This document shows, piece after piece, positions 7,905 through 15,980 of a stretch of DNA of 64,000 bases. The translations under genes and the position numbers were made by a program. Every line of letters starts with the position of its first letter. Position 1 is the first letter of the stretch. The notes beneath the pieces were generated by a model that was not told the DNA's origin, searched no databases, and saw only the letters and a program-made list of their open reading frames with translations. This DNA comes from an uncultured Flavobacteriales bacterium (GTDB lineage Bacteria; Bacteroidota; Bacteroidia; Flavobacteriales; UBA1820): positions 1 through 64,000 of the forward strand of contig CAUHQV010000008.1 of assembly GCA_959608625.1 (NCBI GenBank), given 5' to 3'.

Positions 7905-8585
7905 ATGATCAATAAAAAATATATAGCCGCAGTAGCTTTGCTGCTCTGTTTTGCCATTCAGGCTACAGCCCAATCCGTCGTGGTAGAAAGATCCGGGCGG
8001 GCCGCTACCTCGTACTATACGCCGGAAAGGGGGATTATATTGGAACTCAATATGGGGTATACCAAGGGTCTGGGCGATGCCGACAGTTACGCAAATTCCA
8101 CTCCGTTGCCATCCTACCGTATTTCGGTGGGCTATTCTTTCGACGACCGTTGGAAAATAACGCTGGCTTATCAAAAATCTTATCTTCAGCAGGATATGGG
8201 ATTCAGAACTTTTATCATGGGATATGAATCTGTTTACGGACATGCCGTGCGAAACATGGATTTTAACGACGTCCTGCTTGGCGGAGATTATTCTTTTCCG
8301 GTATCGCGGTGGGTGCGCCCGTACGTGGGACTTTCGATAGGTATGTCGTCCATCGGGATGCATACGGATGTGTCTGGTACCTATCGGTTTGAGGATTCCA
8401 AATGGATGTTCACGGTATCCCCTGAGGCCGGTATCCGAGGGTATTTTGACAAAAATCTCACGGTGGGATATAAAGCGTCGGTGTCTTACAATCAATATTT
8501 CGGAAGCCTGAAAATCGTAGACGCTTCCGTATCGTCGCCGTCGCTATTGCGCATCGGCGCCGGTGTTTTTGTAAAATTCCTTTAA
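7905..8585 (+). CDS. Small outer-membrane beta-barrel protein
   Basis: 226 aa with a signal peptide (MINKKYIAAVALLLCFAIQATAQ, cleavage around residue 23). The mature part alternates short amphipathic strands with turns (GIILELNMGY, YRISVGYSFDDRWKITLAYQ, RPYVGLSIGMSSIG, LTVGYKASVSYNQYF) and ends in a strand closing with Phe-Leu, the pattern of an 8-10-strand OmpA/OmpW-like barrel. No specific family is recognised. It is the second gene of an operon with the DUF4136 lipoprotein and is followed by a strong terminator. Confidence 0.75.
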   Translation: MINKKYIAAVALLLCFAIQATAQSVVVERSGRAATSYYTPERGIILELNMGYTKGLGDADSYANSTPLPSYRISVGYSFDDRWKITLAYQKSYLQQDMGFRTFIMGYESVYGHAVRNMDFNDVLLGGDYSFPVSRWVRPYVGLSIGMSSIGMHTDVSGTYRFEDSKWMFTVSPEAGIRGYFDKNLTVGYKASVSYNQYFGSLKIVDASVSSPSLLRIGAGVFVKFL

Positions 8586-8603
8586 AGGATCACCTGGCCA
8601 GAG

Positions 8604-8638
8604 TAAAGAATCCCGCCAAAAGGCGGGATTCTTTTTTG
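8604..8638 (+). terminator. Terminator after the beta-barrel gene
   Basis: Perfect stem AAGAATCCCGCC / GGCGGGATTCTT with an AAAA loop, followed by T-rich sequence. It separates the envelope pair from the thrS operon. Confidence 0.9.
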
Positions 8639-8710
8639 TATTTGTAGAAAATGGGTAGAAGAATCGGAAAATTTGACGGCTCAAAAAAGTGTTTTTTAAC
8701 CGAAAATGCT

Positions 8711-8718
8711 TAAATTTG
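8711..8718 (+). promoter_or_regulatory. -7 element (TAAATTTG) for thrS-infC-rpmI-rplT
   Basis: TAAATTTG is an exact TAnnTTTG match 42 nt before the thrS ATG at 8760. No clear -33 TTTG is seen. It overlaps the longer in-frame extension from 8706, so that extension is unlikely to be translated. Confidence 0.5.
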
Positions 8719-8759
8719 CAGGCTCATTGTACCGTTTATATAAAAAGGCAAGACGAAAA

Positions 8760-10690
8760 ATGATCAAGATTACTTTCCCCGACGGGAGTGTAAAAGAGTA
8801 CCAGAGCGGGATCACCCCGTATGAAGTGGCCAAAAGCATCAGCGAAGGTTTGGCCCGTAATGTCATATCCGCATCGGCCAACGGCAAGACGGTGGAAACC
8901 ACTACACCGCTCGGCGAAGATACGGCGCTGGTACTGTATACCTGGGAGGATGAAGCCGGTAAGCGCGCTTTCTGGCATTCTTCAGCCCATGTGCTTGCCC
9001 AGGCTATCCTGAAATTCTATCCCGATGCCAAACTGACGATAGGCCCTGCGATAGAGAACGGTTTTTACTACGATATCGATTTCGGCGACGAAAAATTCAC
9101 GGAAGCCGACTTCAAAAAAGTGGAGGACAAATTCCTCGAACTGGCCCGGGAGAAAAGCGATTTCCACCTTCGGATGGCTTCCAAGGCCGAGGCATTGGAT
9201 TTCTATAAAAAAGAGAACAACCCCTATAAGGTCGAAATGATTGAAGCGCTGGAAGACGGGACGATATCGTTCTGCGACCACAGCGACTTTACCGACCTCT
9301 GCCGGGGCGGACATATTCCCAATACGGGTCTTATCAAGGCCGTAAAGATCCTTTCCGTAGCCGGTGCTTACTGGCGCGGGGACGAGAAGAACAAACAGCT
9401 TACCCGTGTGTATGCCATTTCTTTTCCGCAGGCAAAACTGCTTGCGGAATACCTGGAACGCATGGAGGAGGCCAAAAAACGCGACCACCGCAAGTTGGGT
9501 AAAGAGTTGGAGCTATTCACTTTCTCGCAGAAAGTGGGGGCCGGACTTCCCCTGTGGTTGCCGAAAGGCACGGCCTTGCGTCGCCGCCTGGAGGACTTTT
9601 TGACCAAGGCCCAAAAACGGGCCGGATATGAGATGGTAATGACCCCGCATATCGGCAGCAAGGAGCTGTACGTTACTTCGGGACACTTCGCCAAATACGG
9701 GAAAGACAGCTTCCAGCCGATACATACGCCGGAAGAAGGGGAAGAATATTTGCTCAAGCCGATGAACTGCCCTCACCACTGTGAGATATACAACTCCCAC
9801 CCTTGGTCGTACCGCGACCTGCCGAAACGCTATGCGGAATTCGGTACGGTGTACCGTTACGAGCAGTCGGGGGAACTTCACGGGTTGACGCGCGTGCGCG
9901 GGTTTACGCAGGACGATGCGCACCTTTTTTGCACGCCGGACCAGCTCCTGGAAGAATTCGAGAACGTGATAGACTTGGTGAAATACGTGTTCGAATCCCT
10001 CGGATTCGACGAATATACGGCACAGGTTTCGTTGCGCGATCCGAACAATCCGGATAAATACATCGGCAGCGATGAGAATTGGGAAAAAGCCGAGAGCGCC
10101 ATTATCAAGGCGGCCAAGGACAAAGGGCTCAAGACCGTGGTCGAATACGGCGAAGCTGCATTTTGGACTTCATGGTACGCGATGCGATAGGCCGCAAGTG
10201 GCAGTTGGGCACGATCCAGGTGGATTACAACCTGCCGGAGCGTTTCGGGCTTACCTATACCGGGGCGGACAACCAGCCGCACCGTCCGGTGATGATACAT
10301 CGGGCGCCTTTCGGTTCGATGGAACGTTTCATCGCCATTTTGTTGGAATCCACCGGAGGCGTATTCCCGTTGTGGCTCACTCCCCAGCAGGGTGTGGTAC
10401 TGCCCATCAGCGACAAATATAACGACTATGCCAAGAAGGTGGCCGCTGAACTCGACGCAAAGGATGTTCGGGTGGAAGTGGACCAACGCAACGAAAAAAT
10501 AGGAAAGAAGATCCGCGATGCGGAGATGCAGAAAATACCGCTGATGATTGTAGTGGGCGAAAAAGAGGAGGCCGATGGTACGATCTCCGTACGCCGCCAT
10601 ACCAAGGGCGACCTGGGTACGATGACGGTAGACGTGCTCGCCGGTACGATCAACGAAGAAGTAAGCAAATCGATAAAACAATTCAAATAA
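8760..10690 (+). pseudogene. thrS: Threonyl-tRNA synthetase, frameshifted by an apparent 13-nt deletion
   Basis: It would charge tRNA-Thr. The start MIKITFPDG at 8760 opens the TGS domain. The editing domain follows, with HSSAH (about 78-82) and CRGGH (about 181-185). The catalytic core has motif 2 (GTVYRYEQSGELHG) in the first frame and motif 3 (FGSMERFIAILLE) in the second. The first frame runs through VVEYGEAAF and then stops at 10190. The second frame resumes with DFMVRDAIGRKW and runs to 10690. The family reads EAAF-YGPKL-DFMV here, so about 13 nt encoding YGPK and part of L are missing at 10163/10164. Restoring 13 nt gives a 647-aa protein, the normal length. Everything else is intact and neighbours are undamaged, so a sequencing or assembly error, or a very recent lesion, is likely. 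Confidence 0.9.
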
Positions 10691-10713
10691 GTCTAACTAA
10701 ACATTTTTGAGCC

Positions 10714-11274
10714 ATCGCTTTAAATAACAACAGAAGGCCCTTTAGGGGCAGGGTAGAACCCCAGGCCCCCCAGCACAGCATCAACGGTCATATTCGCGCC
10801 CGGGAAGTGCGTTTGGTGGGCGAAAATATCGAACCGGGCGTATATACGCTCGAGCAGGCCCAGCGTATAGCGGACGAACAAGGTGTGGACTTGGTCGAAA
10901 TTTCCCCCACAGCCGATCCTCCCGTATGCCGGGTGGTGGATTACAGCAAATTCCTTTACGAGCAGAAGAAACGCCAGAAAGCGCTGAAAGCCAATGCGAC
11001 CAAAGTGGTGCTGAAGGAGATCCGTTTCGGCCCGCAGACCGATGAACACGACTACGAGTTCAAACGAAAGCACGCGATCCGTTTCCTGGAGGAAGGTTCC
11101 AAGATCAAGGCGTACGTGTTTTTCCGCGGGCGTTCGATCATTTACAAAGACCAGGGAGAAATCCTGCTGCTCCGTTTGGCCACCGATCTGGAAGAATACG
11201 GGAAAGTAGACCAGATGCCCAGAGTAGAAGGCAAGCAGATGTTCATGCTGCTTTCCCCCAAGAAAAAGAAATAA
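10714..11274 (+). CDS. infC: Translation initiation factor IF-3, AUC start
   Basis: 186 aa. IF-3 binds the 30S subunit and checks the start codon-anticodon match. No ATG, GTG or TTG lies between the in-frame TGA at 10708 and the conserved IF-3 N-terminus (INGHIRAREVRLVGENIEPG, about residues 23-42). The first usable codon is ATC at 10714, giving M-ALNNNRRPFRGRVEPQ. A GTG at 10807 would remove the conserved start of the domain. Near-cognate start codons on infC let IF-3 repress its own translation, so autoregulation is expected. The C-terminal domain includes RFLEEGSKIKAYVFFRGR and ends in a lysine tail. Third-standard order thrS-infC-rpmI-rplT supports the identity. Confidence 0.93.
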   Translation: MALNNNRRPFRGRVEPQAPQHSINGHIRAREVRLVGENIEPGVYTLEQAQRIADEQGVDLVEISPTADPPVCRVVDYSKFLYEQKKRQKALKANATKVVLKEIRFGPQTDEHDYEFKRKHAIRFLEEGSKIKAYVFFRGRSIIYKDQGEILLLRLATDLEEYGKVDQMPRVEGKQMFMLLSPKKKK

Positions 11275-11332
11275 ATGCCGGATCGGCGTTTTAAGATAAA
11301 CATCAGAGAGTTACTCAAAAACATTTCAAGTA

Positions 11333-11527
11333 ATGCCTAAATTAAAGACCAAATCCAGTGCCAAAAAGCGTTTCAAGCTCACGGCCAGTGGAAAGATCAA
11401 AAGGAAACACGCTTTTAAAAGCCATATCCTGACCAAGAAAGAGACCAAGCGCAAGCACAACCTGACCAAATCCGGTTTGGTGGATGCTGCCGATATGGGG
11501 AGCCTGCGCAAGCAGCTTTGCCTGTAG
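11333..11527 (+). CDS. rpmI: 50S ribosomal protein L35
   Basis: 64 aa, full family length, very basic. It has the L35 opening MPKLKTKSSAKKRFKLTASG and the KIKRKHAFKSHI segment. It is a structural protein of the large ribosomal subunit. It follows infC by 58 nt in the conserved infC-rpmI-rplT order, so it should share the thrS/infC transcript. No Shine-Dalgarno of note is seen. Confidence 0.97.
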   Translation: MPKLKTKSSAKKRFKLTASGKIKRKHAFKSHILTKKETKRKHNLTKSGLVDAADMGSLRKQLCL

Positions 11528-11714
11528 TCCGGTCTTTTTTCATGAAGACGGACAGGAAAAAAAGTTTGCTTTCCTGCACAGTTAAACACTGTCGGTTTTG
11601 CCGCCCGGCGTTTTCGGATGCTCCAACGGCCAGTTATTAACCCTGCGGCGAGGCTCCTGAAGTGCGAAGGATGCGATATCCGACGCCGCACGCCGCAAAA
11701 AAACATGTAAAATT
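11528..11714 (+). other. Structured spacer between rpmI and rplT
   Basis: These two genes normally sit close together. Here 187 nt separate them. A hairpin forms at the rpmI stop (GTCCGGTCTT / AAGACGGAC with one bulged G, about 11526-11553), and a second weak one follows (AGGAAA / TTTCCT, about 11560-11578). There is no plausible reading frame on either strand. It could be an attenuator or an L20-binding control site, but I cannot match it to a known leader. Confidence 0.35.
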
Positions 11715-12059
11715 ATGTCAAGATCAGTAAATGTCGTAGCTGCGCGCGAGCGCCGCAAAAAGATCCTCAAACTCGCCAAAGGTAACTATGGCGCGAGGAA
11801 AAATGTATGGACGGTAGCTAAAAATACCGTTGAAAAAGGTTTGGTTTACGCTTACCGCGACCGTAAGCAGAAAAAACGCAATTTCCGTGCTCTGTGGATC
11901 ATACGTATCAGTGCGGGCTGCCGTGCGTACGGTATGTCTTACTCGGTACTGATGGGCCGCCTGAAGAAAGCTGGTATCGAGCTCAACCGCAAGGTGCTTG
12001 CCGACCTGGCCCTGAACAACCCGGATGCGTTCAAAGCGATCGTAGAGAAAGTAAAGTAA
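11715..12059 (+). CDS. rplT: 50S ribosomal protein L20
   Basis: 114 aa, full length. L20 is an early-assembly 23S rRNA-binding protein. The N-terminal basic arm (MSRSVNVVAARERRKKILKL) and the core ALWIIRISAGCRAYGMSYS are typical. It is the last gene of the thrS-infC-rpmI-rplT operon and is closed by the terminator at 12099. In many bacteria L20 represses this operon by binding its mRNA. The long spacer in front of rplT could be such a site, which is inference. Confidence 0.97.
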   Translation: MSRSVNVVAARERRKKILKLAKGNYGARKNVWTVAKNTVEKGLVYAYRDRKQKKRNFRALWIIRISAGCRAYGMSYSVLMGRLKKAGIELNRKVLADLALNNPDAFKAIVEKVK

Positions 12060-12098
12060 ACCGTTAACCGAAACGAGAAAACTCCCCGATGTTTTTAT

Positions 12099-12129
12099 AG
12101 CCGCCCTTTTTAAAAGGGCGGTTTTTTTG
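12099..12129 (+). terminator. Terminator after rplT
   Basis: Stem CCGCCCTTTT / AAAAGGGCGG with almost no loop, then seven T. It closes the ribosomal operon. A weak -7-like TTACTTTG follows immediately, before the helicase start at 12143. Confidence 0.9.
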
Positions 12130-12142
12130 TTACTTTGTATCT

Positions 12143-15100
12143 ATGCAAAAAACTTTGGAAATACTCCCCGAAAGCACTGCCCGGATGCTCTACGACCGGA
12201 TGGCGGCTCTGTGGAGCGGGACTCCGTCGCCCCGGGAGGTGCGCACGGAACTCCGCTCGGTATTCGAATATGCCGTCTCTTCGCTGTTGGAAGGGGATAT
12301 CCGGACTTTCGGCACGCAGTATTCGCGGATAGTTTACCTGTGCAACAAACACGGTGCGGGTGAAGAACTGTCAGCGGCTATGTTGGTCTTTAACCGGGCT
12401 ATGGCTGTAGATACGGAAGATGCGGGCGGTCTGAAAAATTTACATTCTTTGACTTCGTTGCTCCTTTTCATTCTATACGGGTTCAGCGGGATCGAGGCGC
12501 GGGATGAAGTATTTTCCGGATTCCCGGGACAGACAGGTCGAAGATTTCCCCGGGCAACAGATAATAAAACGACAAACTCAGATACGCTGTCCGGTGTGGT
12601 GACCGGTATTTCAGAGATCAGGGCAGAGAATGCCAAACGCTATTACGTGCTTGAACTTCTGCCCGAAGACGGGTCGGAGAATCCTGTCGGGCGCTTGCAA
12701 GTGACGGTAGCGGAAAGTTATCCGGGCGGGTACCTGCGCCGCGACCTCATGCGTTTCCGGGAGCTTTTGAAACCTTTTTCCTTTGTCCGTATCGTCGGAG
12801 TGCGGGAAGGGAGCTCCTCTCGGATATACCATACTACATCTTCGTCGCTGGTCGTATTGGAGCCGGACTATCTGGTGGATGTGACGGATATCGCAGGCTG
12901 TTTCGGGGCAGACTCGGCCAATCCGAACGTTTTCCTACTCTCAAAACTTTCCCCGGAGCGGGATTCGGAGGCGATGTTCAAGGGGACGCTGATAAACGAC
13001 CTGCTGGATGCTTACCTAAGTGATGAGGGTGCCCGTCCTGATGCGGTATTCCGCAAGGCCTTATCGAAAAACCTATTGAAAGCCGCCCGTTACGGCGGGC
13101 AGGCGGTCAAACGGATCTGGGATTCCGTACTGGCGGAACACGGGGAGAATATCGCCGCTTTCGCCCGGAGCCTGCAGGATCAGCGGATCAGCGTGGAACC
13201 TTCGTTTATTTCAGCCCTGTACGGGATGCAAGGGCGCCTGGACGTGTTGACCGAATATCCCGGCGATCCGCTGCTGAAAAATATATACGAACTTAAAAGC
13301 GGCCGTGCCCCGGCCGGTACAGCTCTTTGGCGCGCCAACCAGATACAGGTGGCGTGTTACGATATGCTGCTCACCAGTGTGTACGGCCCCCAGCGGAGAG
13401 GTACGTCGGCTCTGTTCTATTCGTCGGCGCGGGAGGCGCCCCTGCGCAATTTCCTGTCTTCCCCTTCGGACAGGGAGGCTATCGTATCCCTGCGCAATGA
13501 GATCGTTTCGATCATATACCGGCTGGCCGAGGAGGATTACGCGCCATTGGAGGCCATTTCCCCGGAACGTTTCGGAGAGTTCCCGCCTTATCTGGAAGAG
13601 GCGCTAAGGGCCTATGCGGATTTCTATGCTGGCCTTTCCCCGGTGAAAAAGAAATACTATCACGAATTCTTGTCCTTTTCCCTGCGGGAGATGCTGGCGG
13701 CCAAAACGGGAGCTTTTACCAAGGCTGGCCGGGAAGGTACTTCGGGCCGGGGATATTCTTCCCTCTGGCGTGATACGGTGGAAAGGAAGCGGGATAACTT
13801 CGCTATTATCGACTGTCTGGAATTCGATTGGTATGACAAGCGCGAACACCTGCTTCATTTTGTGATCCGGGAGCCGGTGGAGCATACGATGCGACCCGGC
13901 GACGTGGTCGTGCTTTATCCTTATATCGATGGAAAAGAGGATGCCCTGAAAAACCGGATCGTCAAGGGAACGATCCGGGAGGTCGATGCCGGCCGCCTTG
14001 TCTTCAGCCCGCGGGGCACGCAGGCGGAAATTCCTTTTTTCCGGAGTTTCGACCGCTGGGCGCTGGAGCACGATGTCATGGAGAAAGGCTATTGGGCGGG
14101 TATATCCGGGTTGTTCCCGTTGCTTATGGGACGCTCGACCGTATCCGGAGCGGTATTCGGGACTCTGGTGCCCGAAGTAGAAAATTATCCGTACAGCAGT
14201 GACGATAAACTGACGGCGAACCAGAACGAGGCTGTACGGGATGCTCTTTCGGCCCGGGATTATTTCCTGTTGCAGGGGCCTCCCGGTACCGGGAAAACAT
14301 CCGGAGCGTTGATGGGGATCGTACGGAACACCCTCTCCCGCTCGCAGGACAATATCGCGATCATGGCTTTTACCAACCGGGCGGTAGCGGAGATCGCGGA
14401 AAAACTGCGGAAGAATAAAATAGATTTCTTGCGTTTGGGGCACGAGTCCGCTCGCGGGGAAGATAAGACCCTTTCCGGTGCCGCCGAAGGCTTGAAAATA
14501 AACAACATCCGGGATTTTATCGCCTCCCGCCGGGTCGTATTGTCCACGGTATCGGCTTACATATCCCGGATGGACGACCTGAAAGATATGTGGCGCCCTG
14601 ATGTGGCGATCGTGGACGAAGCTTCGCAATTGACGGAGGTGCAATTAGCAGGGGTATTGTGTGCTTTCCGGAAATTTATCCTGATCGGCGACCAAAAGCA
14701 ACTGCCGGCCGTGACTGTGCAGGGCGAATCCTATACGCAAGTAAAGGATAAAGATTTGTCGGCCCTTTCCCTGGCGGATTTGCGGGGCTCGCTATTCGAA
14801 CGGCTGTGGAATTATTCCCGGGAAAAAGGTTACGTGGGAGTACGTGCGATGCTCGACACTCATTTCCGGATGCACGACGATATTGCCGCGCTGGTCAACC
14901 CTTTTTACGGCGGAATGCTGCGCAGCGGGTGCTCCCGGCAACAGGAAAAAAGTGTTTTGCCCCGGTTGCATTTCATTCCCTCGGCTTATGAGCCGGTGTT
15001 CAAGCGCCACCAGGGGGAGGCGGTACGGGTCGCCGGGTTATTAAAAGAGATCAAATGCCGGTACGGCAAAAAGTTCACGGCCGATACGGTAGGAGTGGTC

Positions 15101-15451
15101 ACTCCCTGGAGGGCCCAGATAGGGGTGATAAGGAGTGCGATAGACGATGCGGAAATTCGGGAAAAAGTCACGATAGATACGGTTGAACGCTTTCAGGGAG
15201 GGGAAAAAGATATTATGATCGTTTCGATGGCGGTCTTCAGCCCTTCCCAGATGGCGCTGCTGGAATCGGTCGATGCAAGCGGGGCGGTGGATCGCAAACT
15301 GAACGTAACCCTTTCCCGGGCCCGGGAAGAATTGATACTATTGGGATACGAGCCGGCGCTGGCGGCCAGCCTATTCTATGCCCGGGTGTTGGAGGCTATA
15401 CGGATGGAAGGAAAGTCCATGAAACCTAGAGGGCTGTCTGTCAAGAAATAA
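12143..15451 (+). CDS. Dna2-like PD-(D/E)xK nuclease fused to an SF1 (UPF1-like) helicase
   Basis: 1102 aa, single gene. The N-terminal 200 residues are unassigned. A RecB/Cas4-type nuclease core follows: GRLDVLTEYP (Asp near 364), IYELKSG (Glu-x-Lys near 382) and QIQVACYDMLL (QxxxY motif). A beta-rich segment (about 560-690) precedes the helicase: Q-motif NQNEAVRDAL, Walker A QGPPGTGKTSG (about 709-719), Walker B IVDEASQL (about 822-829), motif III IGDQKQLPAV, motif V TVERFQGGEKDIMIVS and motif VI NVTLSRAREELI. The layout is that of eukaryotic Dna2: 5' flap or single-strand cleavage coupled to 5'-3' unwinding. No cysteine cluster for a Cas4/Dna2 iron-sulfur site is apparent. A replication or repair role is inference. 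Confidence 0.85.
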   Translation: MQKTLEILPESTARMLYDRMAALWSGTPSPREVRTELRSVFEYAVSSLLEGDIRTFGTQYSRIVYLCNKHGAGEELSAAMLVFNRAMAVDTEDAGGLKNLHSLTSLLLFILYGFSGIEARDEVFSGFPGQTGRRFPRATDNKTTNSDTLSGVVTGISEIRAENAKRYYVLELLPEDGSENPVGRLQVTVAESYPGGYLRRDLMRFRELLKPFSFVRIVGVREGSSSRIYHTTSSSLVVLEPDYLVDVTDIAGCFGADSANPNVFLLSKLSPERDSEAMFKGTLINDLLDAYLSDEGARPDAVFRKALSKNLLKAARYGGQAVKRIWDSVLAEHGENIAAFARSLQDQRISVEPSFISALYGMQGRLDVLTEYPGDPLLKNIYELKSGRAPAGTALWRANQIQVACYDMLLTSVYGPQRRGTSALFYSSAREAPLRNFLSSPSDREAIVSLRNEIVSIIYRLAEEDYAPLEAISPERFGEFPPYLEEALRAYADFYAGLSPVKKKYYHEFLSFSLREMLAAKTGAFTKAGREGTSGRGYSSLWRDTVERKRDNFAIIDCLEFDWYDKREHLLHFVIREPVEHTMRPGDVVVLYPYIDGKEDALKNRIVKGTIREVDAGRLVFSPRGTQAEIPFFRSFDRWALEHDVMEKGYWAGISGLFPLLMGRSTVSGAVFGTLVPEVENYPYSSDDKLTANQNEAVRDALSARDYFLLQGPPGTGKTSGALMGIVRNTLSRSQDNIAIMAFTNRAVAEIAEKLRKNKIDFLRLGHESARGEDKTLSGAAEGLKINNIRDFIASRRVVLSTVSAYISRMDDLKDMWRPDVAIVDEASQLTEVQLAGVLCAFRKFILIGDQKQLPAVTVQGESYTQVKDKDLSALSLADLRGSLFERLWNYSREKGYVGVRAMLDTHFRMHDDIAALVNPFYGGMLRSGCSRQQEKSVLPRLHFIPSAYEPVFKRHQGEAVRVAGLLKEIKCRYGKKFTADTVGVVTPWRAQIGVIRSAIDDAEIREKVTIDTVERFQGGEKDIMIVSMAVFSPSQMALLESVDASGAVDRKLNVTLSRAREELILLGYEPALAASLFYARVLEAIRMEGKSMKPRGLSVKK

Positions 15452-15494
15452 AATCCATTTCATTTCGACAATCAAAACAAACGTCGATTTTTAT

Positions 15495-15525
15495 TTCGTT
15501 TATAGATAATAATGTCGGATATTTG
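15495..15525 (+). promoter_or_regulatory. Promoter ahead of the cobalamin riboswitch
   Basis: TTCG (15495-15498), a 19-nt spacer, then GATATTTG (15518-15525), one mismatch from TAnnTTTG. It would start transcription just before the riboswitch. Confidence 0.5.
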
Positions 15526-15529
15526 GGCC

Positions 15530-15715
15530 GCAAACGGTTCCCATTGCGATGGGATTAAAAGGGAACGCTGTGAAAATCGGCGACAGTTCCCGCTGCTGTG
15601 AACCCTGGCCACTTAAAAAGTGACCGATGCTTTTAAGATACGTCACTGGTATCCCGCCAAAGGATGCTGGGAAGGCTTTAAAAGTGGGGTAAGTCAGAAG
15701 ACCTGCCTTTGCATA
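15530..15715 (+). promoter_or_regulatory. Cobalamin (B12) riboswitch
   Basis: The conserved core is plain: AAAAGGGAAC, then TGAAAATCGGCGACAG, TTCCCGCTGCTGTGA, GCCACT, GGGAAGGC, and the B12 box AGTCAGAAGACCTGCC (15692-15707). The peripheral helix CCACTT-AAAAAGTG and the order of elements fit an adenosylcobalamin-type aptamer. It reads on the plus strand and controls the lipoprotein gene at 15981. The B12-bound form normally shuts expression off. Confidence 0.95.
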
Positions 15716-15980
15716 TGGATTTTACAGCCTGCGGAGAACGGGCCGGATAAGTCAATATGGCGAAGGTATTCTATAATCTGCACCTTTTGCAAAGCCCCCC
15801 GGGCTCCATATAGCTTGCTGTAAGATCTGCAAAACACGGCAAGCATGGATCACAAAGTTGTTTTACCGATCGGAGAAGCCACCCTGGGAACAAGGGCGGA
15901 TTTTTCACGCTTGCTTGTGCCGTTTTGCCGGGAACAGCAAACACTAATACTATTTATAAACACAAACAAGCAATCGAAAA
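15716..15980 (+). other. Long leader between the riboswitch and the lipoprotein gene
   Basis: 265 nt. It contains a short stem AGCCC-CCC-GGGCT (15793-15805) and a larger imperfect hairpin GCTTGC...GCAAGC (about 15812-15845). Neither has a T-run, so no classical terminator is visible. One reading frame (15845-16054) overlaps the lipoprotein start and looks non-coding. The region may be the expression platform. Confidence 0.4.

Noticed and set aside
10079..10690. Programmed frameshift or a separate C-terminal thrS gene
   Set aside because: There is no slippery site at the junction, and the conserved YGPK residues are missing, which a ribosomal frameshift would not explain. The second frame has no start signal of its own.
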